Assembly: GCA_002099365.1 (NCBI GenBank)
Contig: MSED01000009.1
Location: 1,240,001 to 1,304,000, forward strand
DNA: 64,000 nt
Source: Phialophora verrucosa
Lineage: Eukaryota > Ascomycota > Eurotiomycetes > Chaetothyriales > Herpotrichiellaceae
Direction of reading: 5' to 3'
Shown: positions 55,994-64,000 of the stretch, in pieces
Numbering within the stretch: the first letter of the stretch is position 1
Layout of the letters: each line of letters opens with the position of its first letter
Position numbers and translations under genes: made by a program
Notes under the pieces: model-generated
Databases searched by the model: none
Told to the model about the DNA's origin: nothing
What the model saw: the letters and a program-made list of their open reading frames with translations, nothing else

Positions 55994-56599
55994 TCACGAT
56001 CCAAATATCTTGCTCAAAAACCCTCCTCCGCCGCCTCCTTGGCCGGGGAATGGATCTCCCTTCTTCATCTCCTCATCGATCCACTTTGCCATAGCCCCTT
56101 GATCACTTAGCATCCTGGTGTCGACTATCCGCTCCGTGACTCTTTCTGCTCTTCTGCCCCCGAATCCAATCAGCGTTGGCATACTGGTGACGCCGTACTC
56201 CACGCCAAGGTCCAGCATCTTGCCGTTACTCATGTCTGCCGAATCGAGCTCGAGTTCTGCAAACGCGAGGTGGGAGTACTTATCCTCCGGGGAGGAAGGC
56301 CTCGTCTCAACGAGCGATGTGAGTAAGGGGGTTATTGTACGGCAGGGCGTGCATGTTGAAGTGGTAAAGAGCGTTAAGAGCAGTGTATTGTTGGCGGATA
56401 TGAGACGGAGAGCATCGTGGAATTGGGGTGGTGTGCGGAATGGGGTGAAGATCCGGTTCTTCTGTGACAGGGAGGCAGATGTGCTGAATGGGTGGGCAAA
56501 CGGTGTTTGTCTCGTCGCATAGCTTGATCGAACAGTGCCTTGAGCATCTCGACCAACGAGCGAAATCACAAAATGCGTCGACGGAGGCCGCGGGGGTTT
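55994..56599 (-). CDS. Mitochondrial thioredoxin-like protein
   Basis: Single exon of about 201 residues from the ATG at 56599. The same frame is open to 56701, so an upstream Met is possible. The N-terminus is basic and hydroxylated and ends near HPFSTSASLSQKNRIF, a typical mitochondrial presequence. The thioredoxin fold follows: LLLTLFTTSTCTPCRTITPL with a CTPC active site, FAELELDSAD, VEYGVTSMPTLIGFGG with the cis-Pro loop (MPT), and a C-terminal Gly-rich tail. CTPC differs from the usual thioredoxin CGPC and may shift redox potential. It is probably a matrix or inner-membrane thiol oxidoreductase; partner unknown. Confidence 0.85.
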   Translation of the reverse strand, partial: KPPRPPSTHFVISLVGRDAQGTVRSSYATRQTPFAHPFSTSASLSQKNRIFTPFRTPPQFHDALRLISANNTLLLTLFTTSTCTPCRTITPLLTSLVETRPSSPEDKYSHLAFAELELDSADMSNGKMLDLGVEYGVTSMPTLIGFGGRRAERVTERIVDTRMLSDQGAMAKWIDEEMKKGDPFPGQGGGGGGFLSKIFGS

Positions 56600-56980
56600 C
56601 ATGATGCTGCGCCTCCGAGTACACACTGAAAGAGAGATTCTAGTAAGTAATTCTAGCAGCCGCAATCTATGCAAAGCACGAATTTGGTAGCGAAAGTGCA
56701 AGTAAATCCAACGGCGAATGACGTCATATGGTTGGTCCCTTTCAGTAGCTCCCGGGTGCGTCTGGTGCTGAGGTGCTCTCGTGGCATTGTGTCTCAGCCT
56801 CGCGACCGCAGCCTCATCAGTTTAGCCTTGTGCTCTCAGTCTCAAGCAACAGTGCGATTCATGTAGCAGCGATATTGTCTGCCGTGGCTAGAAATCAAGA
56901 ATCGACCAACAAGTAAAATGTGATCTTCTGTCAAGTTCTCTCTACCTTCGCATGGGGATATGCTGCCACCGACCAAGTCT

Positions 56981-57267
56981 CTACCAATCCATCATCATAA
57001 AGTCTCGCCGTGGCACTCGGGCCTGTCCCCTGAATGGGATCCCGACAGCTAAATCAAAAAGGGGTATCATGACCCTCAGGCCGATCAAAATCATACATCC
57101 CGTCAACATCAACGCCTTGGAAATGCCACCCACAAGTTCAACCATGCGCTTGCCGTCGCTCATGACAATAATGCGTCTAATCATCGGCTCGTGGAAGAAA
57201 GGTATGCACAAGAATAGGGCAACCGCCAATATGCTCGTAAAGGCGGCTAGTCATAAGACAATACAGG
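56981..57267 (-). CDS. Possible 3' exon of a small membrane protein (uncertain)
   Basis: Downstream of the LON gene stop, a minus-strand frame reads AAFTSILAVALFLCIPFFHE, RRIIVMSDGKRMVELVGG, then ISKALMLTGCMILIGLRVMI and ends DFMMMDW-stop at 56981. It has two hydrophobic segments and an intron-like acceptor directly upstream (ATGACTAG at about 57268-57275). An upstream exon could start at an ATG near 57390 and leave by the GTGAAT donor near 57313, but the choice of start is unclear. I do not recognise it, and it could be chance. Confidence 0.3.
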
Positions 57268-57453
57268 AGGAAGATTGGTGCCTGTGCAGCTCGGTAGAAG
57301 TCAGTTCAGGTTCATTCACAGTGCAGACCCGGCCCCTCAATCTGATCGCGTAGTAGACAGTCTCTCCAGTGCATAGGGATCGCCGCCTCTCGTGCTCTCC
57401 GCGGAACTCCAAACGATTCGACTCATAGGCGCCAGCAACGGTTGCTAACGGCT

Positions 57454-59296
57454 TCAATCGCAGGAAGTTGAGCCGTTTGCAGCTTCGGTCCCTGAGTTTT
57501 CATTTTCATGGACTTCGGCCTCGATAACATCAGCAGGCTGAGCTTCGCCTGATAGAGCTGCAGCCTCGGAAGCTTGTGATATGTTGACTCGGTCATCGAT
57601 AGGGGGACTCTGTGTGGCTGGCGCAGAGGTTGTCTGTCCACGGCGAGCCTGCTCTTCCCGAGCTTTCTTCGCAGACTCCGCTTCGTACTCACTTCAGGCA
57701 CAGTCCATGTCAGGCGAGGCCGGCCCCACTTGGAGAAAAGGAGGAAGAAATATTGACTTACCATCGTGCTTGCTCGAGTCGGTGGATCCACTGGGCGGTG
57801 ATTTTGAGCCGTTCTCTCACGCTCGTGGCTGGCAAGAGCGTGTACTTCTCTGTCTCGGCAATCGGGAGGACGCTCGCGAGCCAATATGGGAAGGTGGCCG
57901 CGTCCTCTGGCGGCTGCCCATAAGCGGCAAGCACACGTTGATGCAGCCAACGCGCTGACCTCCCTTGCGCCTGTCGGACGAAAGCCAGTCCGTATTCTAG
58001 AAGCTGTTGGGTGGATAATCGCTGGATCCGGCCAAGCTCGTCGTCCTCCAGCGGGGTGGCTACACTTGTCTCCCGGGCTTCGATGGCTTCTTCCTCATGA
58101 ATGCTGATGTCATCAACGCGCTGTACTCGCCCAGTGAGGTACCCATCAAGCATCGCTGTTTCAAGAGTCCGGAATTTGTATAGACCTCTTGTTTCTAGAA
58201 GGCTTCGGCCGTCGGGCAAAATTTCCACACGGTCGATAAACAAGACTGTGCCGTACTCCTGCCAATGTGGGCCTCCTGGTTGATATTCGCGCTGAGGTTT
58301 GTACGCCAACATGCCAAACTTGCGTGCCCCGTTCTCCAGCACCCGTCTAACCATTAATCTGTATCGTGGCTCGAAAATATGCAAGAATGTAGGCATACGC
58401 GGATATGCCAAGGTGCAGGGGAAAAGCGGCAAGTTCGTCTCTTCATCGGTCATGTCTTCTTTTGCAGCAAGCTCTTTCCTTGCTGTCAATAAATCCGGGA
58501 ACAGATGCTGGATGAGGTGCGTCACCCTCTTATTGCTGGACTCTGCTTGCTGTATGTACACCAGTGGTAGTAGACGACGGCACATCGGGCAGTGATTCGA
58601 GTGGTCCATGGCCCGAGAGAGGCACTTTCGACAGAACGTGTGGCCACAGGCGGTCGTCGAAGGATCTAGCATGACCTGGTAGCAGACCTGACACTCCAGT
58701 TCCGGTCGGACGAGGTCTTTCAAATTCTCCAGGACAGCCGCGTCGATGGCTCGAATGGCGTCAGAGGCTCCTTTGTCGACAGGCGTGTATGCTACGCCGG
58801 AGTGGAAGTTTAACTCGCCCATGTCTGCCATGTTGAAGGTCGACACGATACGGCCGCCATGCAGGACACGTGACCGTGGCATAACTTCGATCGAGCTTCC
58901 AACCACCCGTGGCCAATCCAACTTCTCTTCCAGCAAGAGCGAGAGCTGGGAGTTTTCTGAATTGCAGCTCGAGATGAAACCTTTGACGATGTGCCCAATC
59001 TTGTTAAGTGTCACGTCGGTCGCGCAGTCGCCAGCCGAATGCTCCGACCCACAAGCCTCAAAAGGGCACACAAAGGCCTCTGATCGCCCCTCCACCACAG
59101 GGTATGTGATGTTCTCTCGCTTATACAGCGGCGGAAGGCATGATCGACATAGGGTATTGCCACATGGCAAGGTCATGGGGTCACGGAGCGGATATGAACA
59201 GTGCTCACACTGAAACAACTTGACGATGTCTCGCGCCTGCTGATGGGCGTCGAACCCCTGCTGGGTTGCCGTCGTAGACTGTGGTCCATCACTCAT
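57454..59296 (-). CDS. Double-RING, LON-domain ubiquitin ligase candidate (LONRF-like)
   Basis: Exons 59296-57762 and 57691-57454 give 590 residues. First RING: CEHCSYPLRDPMTLPCGNTL followed by CRSC (about 30-54). Second RING: CQVCYQVMLDPSTTACGHTF, CRKC and CPMCR (about 206-244). Then the LON substrate-binding domain, LPLFPCTLAYPRMPTFLHIF with EPRY, through RGLYKFRTLETAMLDGY and PYWLASVLPI. The last exon is an acidic, Ala/Glu-rich tail (for example EYEAESAKKAREEQARRGQT), clearly coding by its use of codons. The combination RING-RING-LON matches animal LONRF proteins and a conserved fungal relative. RINGs recruit ubiquitin-loaded E2, and LON likely binds clients. Substrates are unknown. Confidence 0.93.
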
Positions 59297-59532
59297 CTGC
59301 GCAACAGCTGAGGGGCGTCTTGTAAATTGGCTCAGAATATCCCCCTCTTCTGTATGCCCAGGAACCAGTCAAAGCCGACTATAAGTCGAGTCCATATGTA
59401 TAGTCCTAGCCCAGTCACAACCGCGTCCCTCTGGCCTTGTATGACTACTCTTGTAAGGATGCCGTTTCTAACTGAGGCTGGTGACGATGGAAAATTTTGA
59501 CTCGCTCAAGTGATATATTTGTGGAGTGTTTA

Positions 59533-60129
59533 TCACTCTATCGAGTCGTGTTCTGCACGCTGGAGGGTGTATGAGGCAGATGCGGCCGGGCATGCGCAGA
59601 GTCCGCACAGTCGAATATATCGTGAAAACAAAAACGAAGAAGATGCACCCGCGAAGGCGGGCTCAAACAACGATGGCAGTGAAATGTATGGGACAAAGAG
59701 CATCAACAAGGCCGCCAAATCGAGATCAACGACGTCGTAGACTTCAACAGACTTCAGTACGAGGTATGGTAGCTGGCGGTACACGCACGCCCATTCGAAG
59801 ATCCAAGTCATGATCCGCATAAATGTCAGGAACCGAGAGCCAGGGAGCCAGCGCGGCGGCGACTGTGGTGCCCGGCTTGTCGAAAGACAAATCTGTGGGC
59901 ATGGCCAGCAGTGGGCCGAGTAGGACGAGTCATGGCGAAATGTAGGATCTATCAGCAGATTGGCAAGAACGAGGATTGATTGGCCATGGCAGGAGGCCGC
60001 AGACGGTGAGACGCTGTTCGCCACAGAAAAATGAGATTCGGGAACAATGTCGTGGGGGATGTGAGGATCTGGACTTCGCGAAGGGATCGAGCAGAAACGT
60101 GACGAACGTACCACCTCCGAAAAGGGCAT
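59533..60129 (-). CDS. Hydrophobic uncharacterised reading frame (uncertain)
   Basis: Open frame of 198 residues upstream of the LONRF-like gene on the same strand. The second half, from about MTWIFEWACVYRQLPYLVLK, then DLAALLMLFVPYISLPSLF, has a hydrophobic stretch and a fair number of G/C-ending codons. The first half looks like random low-complexity sequence, so a shorter gene starting near 59812 is more likely than the full frame. No family is recognised. The ~1.3-kb gap it lies in otherwise has no gene. Confidence 0.25.
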   Translation of the reverse strand: MPFSEVVRSSRFCSIPSRSPDPHIPHDIVPESHFSVANSVSPSAASCHGQSILVLANLLIDPTFRHDSSYSAHCWPCPQICLSTSRAPQSPPRWLPGSRFLTFMRIMTWIFEWACVYRQLPYLVLKSVEVYDVVDLDLAALLMLFVPYISLPSLFEPAFAGASSSFLFSRYIRLCGLCACPAASASYTLQRAEHDSIE

Positions 60130-60617
60130 CGGGTACTGACTTTGCTTGAACCTAAAGAATGCCCACCACCTCTACGAGTAGGCAGCGCCTGGAGGGGCTC
60201 GCCGAAGCATCGAGTCCATGGCATCATCGATCCCTTGCAGCGTGGCACATTAACCGAGGGACGACAGTCTCCATCCACCTGAATTGTTCCACTCGTACTC
60301 GTACGCATTTGGTGCCTCGTACTGCATGGTACGGTACATCAAACGGAAGATTTACTGGTACAGCCACTGGAACGACTACTACCTGGTACCGAATTGAGAC
60401 GAGCTACAGGACTGGCAGAGACCACACCCAATTCATAGCTTGTGCCAGATGGCGACATAGCCTCTAATCCGCCGCCATATTTCGCTCGCTCCTGTCTGGC
60501 TTGGCCACCTCAACCTGCGGTTTTTATCCTGGTGGCCACGCATCTCAGACGGTGGGTGCAAATAGTGGTGGTCAATTGCGACCCATGCGTTATTCATACT
60601 TCCACAGGCCCTTTGCC

Positions 60618-63600
60618 TCATCCCGTGTCGGATCCTGCCGAGTCGCCCATCTCTTCGTCGAAGATGATTTTTCGCATCAAACCCTTGTTGAACAGGTTTA
60701 ATATGTAGTGCCGTGCCTGCAGGCGGTAATGATGGCTCTCCAGAATAACTAGAGTCTTTCGGAACATCTCAGCGTCGCCGAAATGACTAGGTTGTTTGGT
60801 CTTGAGAGTATGGAGATCGCCAGCCGCCTTTTTGTACATAACTGAGTTGCCCATTTCGACAATGGACTTGAGAATTTTAGCTCGGACCGGGTTGTCGTCT
60901 GTCGTAGCGGCTTTGTATTTGGCATCGTCCTGTGCCGATGGCGATTGGGGGACGGTCGAGGACCCGATCGATTTCTGGACAGTCAGCGCGGGAAGATGCA
61001 GACCAGTAGAATCTGGACTTACCAGGCACAACGTCTCCAGATTCCGCGGTAAACAGAGACCAAGTGATCGTCCTCGGGGGTCTACCGTTGTGTCCCACCC
61101 GCTCTCCGCAAGCATTTCGAATCCGTGGAGGGTTCGTGATATCAGACCAAGGACGAAGCAAGCTGTGCCACGCATCGACAAGACTTCGGCGCCCTCTGCG
61201 ATCCTCACGATGGTTTTGACTACGTCCGCCTCCTCTAAGAATGGCGCGCCCAGGTCCATCGAGCCTATATTGCCAACGGCCCACATACACCCTTTCACTT
61301 TAGTTAGGACTTCGGCATCCTCCTCGTCGAGCCGAAAATCTCGGATTGTAGATGAAAACTCGTAGAAGTGGCCAGATTGCTTCAGTAGTTTGCATCCTTC
61401 CTGCGTCCTGGCGAGTTCGCGATAGAAATGAGGAGGTGCGATTCCGATTTCATGCAGGTCAACAACAGCTTCGTCGTTGAATTGCACCTTGTGGGCGTTC
61501 CCATCCATATATGCTCGTAGGATAGAAGCCTCGACCAGAGCAACATACGCATCGTTGCGGCCCAAGAACCAATCATCCATCTCTTGCGTGATATAATCGA
61601 GGCCACTGAGATATCGGTAACCGACCGAGGTGGACAGGAAGCGCAAGAGAAGAGGTGCTCCTAGCTCGCCCAAGTGATCCAGTGACGGCCTGCATTTGAC
61701 CACGTACTCCAAGTGGCTACGTTGATTGCATGCCTCTTCTAGAATCTTGACCGCAACCTCACAGACTTCAACGTCTGGATCGTACAGTTGTGTGAGCACC
61801 AGTCGGACAGCCCAATGAGAACTGGAGCGATCTTGCAATCCAGAGGAATACTGGACCCGACCAACAGCATATCGCCGAAGCAGCTTGGTGGCGAAAAGAC
61901 GGATATCTTTGCCTCCCGATGTTAGCGCTTTCGAAAGGATGACCCGAAGATGTGTATCGAGGGTATAGTCCATGTTCCCGAGAAGTGCTCGAATCAGATC
62001 ATCACGGTCTCTTAGCTCGACGAGATGATAGAAGATATCCATCATGTGCCACTGTTCCATCAGCCGCATCCCTTCGGCAGAGTGGCTCAAGGCACCGAGC
62101 ATGGCAAAATAACCTCCACTCAATGTCTCGGCCATGTTATGACGCTCAAACAACGGATTCGACGAAGTGATTCCGCTGTGAGGATCAACTTGGGCGAGGC
62201 ACTCCCCAATTTGCCGTAAAAGCTTGTTCTCTGCGAGATATTGTACTCCAACTGAAGTTTGAGTCAACGTCCTCATCAACGCACAACCTGTGCGAATGTA
62301 GCGTTGGTTAGGTCTGGTGTTCCTAATCGTGGAGAACCTGTATTTGAAAGGACGAAAGAATCCCACAAGCCTCTTCATGAACTTTGGCGATCTGATCGCT
62401 TCTTCCAGCCTCTTCGGGACCGTTAGCGGACCTTCAACCAGACCTTGAATTATTTCCCATTTCCACTTTATGTACTGGGAATGACTCGTTACCTGGCTGT
62501 CCGCCATGGCTTGCCGGAATTGGTCGCCGTCCATCAAGGCGGTGTACTTGGATCTCACACTGGTCTGTGGGCCGACGGCCAACTCATCGACGTGTTCGAC
62601 CCGCCCGTACGCCGAGGCAGAGGTCTTGTTGAGCGCGCGGTTGATGCTGTCAATCTGGTATATCATGCCCAGATTCGTCGCTGAACTTTCAGAACCATAA
62701 TCGGGCAAGCTAGGCACAAGGTCGCCCAGGACCTGGACGTCGGAGCTCATAGCCCGGGGCAAGGTGTGGTGAGCAAGTTTCAGTACTTCGGTGAGTAGGA
62801 GTGTCGTCTTCCTCTTCAAAGCTAGATCCTCCTCGAACTTGATCAAATCTACAAGAGCAGGAATTAGGCCAGCCTTCAGGAGGGCGGCTAACACAAACGC
62901 CGAGAAGTGATATGTCAGGTCAAATCTGCCTTCCGCGTTGTAATCCACCAGTTGTCGTTGGGAGGGTTGCTCGGCTGGCAACGTGTTGACCCTCCCGTAG
63001 GTCGTGAGTCTCCTGCCAGCGAGAAACGAAGTCGACCAAGAAGGCGGCTTGATACGTAGGATGTCAAAGAAGAGTTCCAGGACAATATCTCGGGACTGTA
63101 TGATTGGGTAGACCAGTGAATCTATCAGAGACCGCAGGGGCGAGGCGCCATTCATTGCAAGAAGCAGAAAACCAGGCCAAGTCTTGAGCATCGCGGCGAT
63201 TGCCTGAGCGCACGTTTTGAGCCTTTCCTCATGGCCGTTGAGTAATAATGGGTCGGTGAAAGGTGCAAACATTGCCTCAAACTCCCGACCAGTGTGCAGA
63301 TATTTGCGTTGTTGAGGGTGGTCAAGGATATGCAGGAAGCTAGCGACCAGACCTTCTGGGGCAGGAAAGGAGCCATCTGCAAGCGCCTCGGTAAGCGTAC
63401 TCATGCCGTTCGCTGAAACGACCAGCTCTGTATGCTTCGTGAAGAGCTCTGCGAGCGTCAGAAGGCAGATATCCTTCAACCGGTCATCAGCGGCCTCGGC
63501 AACGGCAACCAGGCTCCGGACCACGGCGCGAGATATCTCATGGACACCGTCTTTGACGTCCAAAAATGCTCGTACAAATTTGACGGCTTGCTCTCGTTCC

Positions 63601-64000
63601 AACAAGGCGTTGGCTTTCTTGACCATGGACAAAATGACTAGTTCGTCGGTGTGTAGAGTCCGAATAGTCTGTAGTGACTTCCGATCCGCGATTGCGTGGC
63701 GCGTCACTCTGTAGCCTGCCGCTACGACATCTGAGCTCTCGCTGAGCAGCATCATTTGAACACGCTCGCTAAAGTCTTTCCAGGCGAGGTCGTACTTCAA
63801 GCCTGGATTGCGCTTCAGGAGATCGACGAGAGTATTTGCGCGCTCAATGTAATAGTCGGGGGGCATCCCATCTGCCTCGAGCTGCTGAAGCGTCTCGGTC
63901 AAGACTACTGTGGGAGATTCGCTGTCGACTGACTCCGCTAGGCTCTGCTCTTGGTTCTGGCTGAGCGGAGGTGTTTTCAGCGGGCTGCCTCGAAAATAGC
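60618..64000 (-). CDS. TORC2 subunit Rictor/Ste16 (Ste20/Avo3), C-terminal part
   Basis: Segments 64000-61023 and 60974-60618; the frame is open to the right edge, so the N-terminus is missing. About 1110 residues are seen. Helical-repeat Rictor blocks: LKYDLAWKDFSERVQMMLLS, LALKRKTTLLLTEVLKLAHH, LLRFLSTSVGYRYLSGLDYI, TQEMDDWFLGRNDAYVALVE and GCMWAVGNIGSMDLGAPFLE. The region RGSPLKTPPLSQ at the edge is a Ser/Pro-rich linker. Rictor is the scaffold of TORC2, which activates AGC kinases for membrane and actin control. An intron of 48 nt (61022-60975, GTAAGT, CTGAC, CCAG) is stop-free and 3n, so it is easily mistaken for coding sequence. Only the symbol, not the identity, is uncertain, as names differ among fungi. 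Confidence 0.93.
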   Translation of the reverse strand, partial: YFRGSPLKTPPLSQNQEQSLAESVDSESPTVVLTETLQQLEADGMPPDYYIERANTLVDLLKRNPGLKYDLAWKDFSERVQMMLLSESSDVVAAGYRVTRHAIADRKSLQTIRTLHTDELVILSMVKKANALLEREQAVKFVRAFLDVKDGVHEISRAVVRSLVAVAEAADDRLKDICLLTLAELFTKHTELVVSANGMSTLTEALADGSFPAPEGLVASFLHILDHPQQRKYLHTGREFEAMFAPFTDPLLLNGHEERLKTCAQAIAAMLKTWPGFLLLAMNGASPLRSLIDSLVYPIIQSRDIVLELFFDILRIKPPSWSTSFLAGRRLTTYGRVNTLPAEQPSQRQLVDYNAEGRFDLTYHFSAFVLAALLKAGLIPALVDLIKFEEDLALKRKTTLLLTEVLKLAHHTLPRAMSSDVQVLGDLVPSLPDYGSESSATNLGMIYQIDSINRALNKTSASAYGRVEHVDELAVGPQTSVRSKYTALMDGDQFRQAMADSQVTSHSQYIKWKWEIIQGLVEGPLTVPKRLEEAIRSPKFMKRLVGFFRPFKYRFSTIRNTRPNQRYIRTGCALMRTLTQTSVGVQYLAENKLLRQIGECLAQVDPHSGITSSNPLFERHNMAETLSGGYFAMLGALSHSAEGMRLMEQWHMMDIFYHLVELRDRDDLIRALLGNMDYTLDTHLRVILSKALTSGGKDIRLFATKLLRRYAVGRVQYSSGLQDRSSSHWAVRLVLTQLYDPDVEVCEVAVKILEEACNQRSHLEYVVKCRPSLDHLGELGAPLLLRFLSTSVGYRYLSGLDYITQEMDDWFLGRNDAYVALVEASILRAYMDGNAHKVQFNDEAVVDLHEIGIAPPHFYRELARTQEGCKLLKQSGHFYEFSSTIRDFRLDEEDAEVLTKVKGCMWAVGNIGSMDLGAPFLEEADVVKTIVRIAEGAEVLSMRGTACFVLGLISRTLHGFEMLAESGWDTTVDPRGRSLGLCLPRNLETLCLVSPDSTGLHLPALTVQKSIGSSTVPQSPSAQDDAKYKAATTDDNPVRAKILKSIVEMGNSVMYKKAAGDLHTLKTKQPSHFGDAEMFRKTLVILESHHYRLQARHYILNLFNKGLMRKIIFDEEMGDSAGSDTG

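Noticed and set aside
55699..56004. 101-residue minus-strand frame with an internal duplication
   Set aside because: It overlaps the end of the thioredoxin-like gene and is explained by the ~85-bp DNA repeat. No start context or family.
1..64000. CRISPR arrays, bacterial operons, IS elements, viral or retrotransposon genes
   Set aside because: No direct-repeat/spacer pattern, transposase, integrase or reverse-transcriptase motif was seen. Gene content and introns are fungal nuclear.

Overview
The window is nuclear DNA of a filamentous ascomycete (Pezizomycotina). Genes are dense on both strands. They carry short introns of about 45-150 bp with GTRNGT donors, CTRAY-like branch sites and YAG acceptors. 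The proteins are fungal types: Zn2Cys6 regulators, an RTA1 protein, a TRI12-type MFS pump, a Sec4/Rab8 GTPase, a VIP1 kinase and Rictor/Ste16. No bacterial, organellar or viral segment is seen, and no genus can be named from sequence alone. I rebuilt gene models by hand from splice signals, reading frame and family resemblance. Exon ends are therefore predictions.

Left part (1-11 kb): the 3' end of a GMC oxidoreductase (cut by the window edge), a long gap, a type II membrane glycosyltransferase-like protein, a secreted Cys-rich/Ser-rich GPI-type protein, a metallophosphoesterase and an SR-protein kinase (SRPK). Unexplained coding-like DNA lies upstream of the SRPK.

11.9-19.9 kb looks like a small accessory or secondary-metabolism locus. 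A 13-exon TRI12-type MFS pump is divergent from a Zn2Cys6 regulator. Next come a broken beta-lactamase-fold (LovD/EstB-like) gene and a zinc-type MDR oxidoreductase with a single-base frameshift. The pump and regulator look intact and both enzymes look damaged, which suggests a decaying cluster.

20.5-49 kb is mainly housekeeping: VIP1 inositol pyrophosphate synthase, divergent from the SSU-processome protein Utp21; a Zn2Cys6 regulator divergent from an RTA1 membrane protein; profilin; a 56-copy hexanucleotide repeat; Sec4/Rab8; the mitochondrial protein Nca2; a 981-residue zinc-cluster regulator with an unusually long loop; and an RBM25-like RRM/PWI splicing factor.

49-64 kb holds an SDR oxidoreductase divergent from a bZIP-like regulator, an AhpD/CMD-fold protein, a mitochondrial thioredoxin-like protein, a double-RING/LON-domain ubiquitin-ligase candidate and the C-terminal part of Rictor (TORC2), which runs off the right edge. 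Two hydrophobic minus-strand reading frames in this part may be small unrecognised genes.

The points most worth checking are the decaying cluster, two GC-AG introns in the divergent pump/regulator pair, three stop-free introns of 3n length (two of them inside DNA-binding motifs), several micro-exons and the large ATGCTC repeat.
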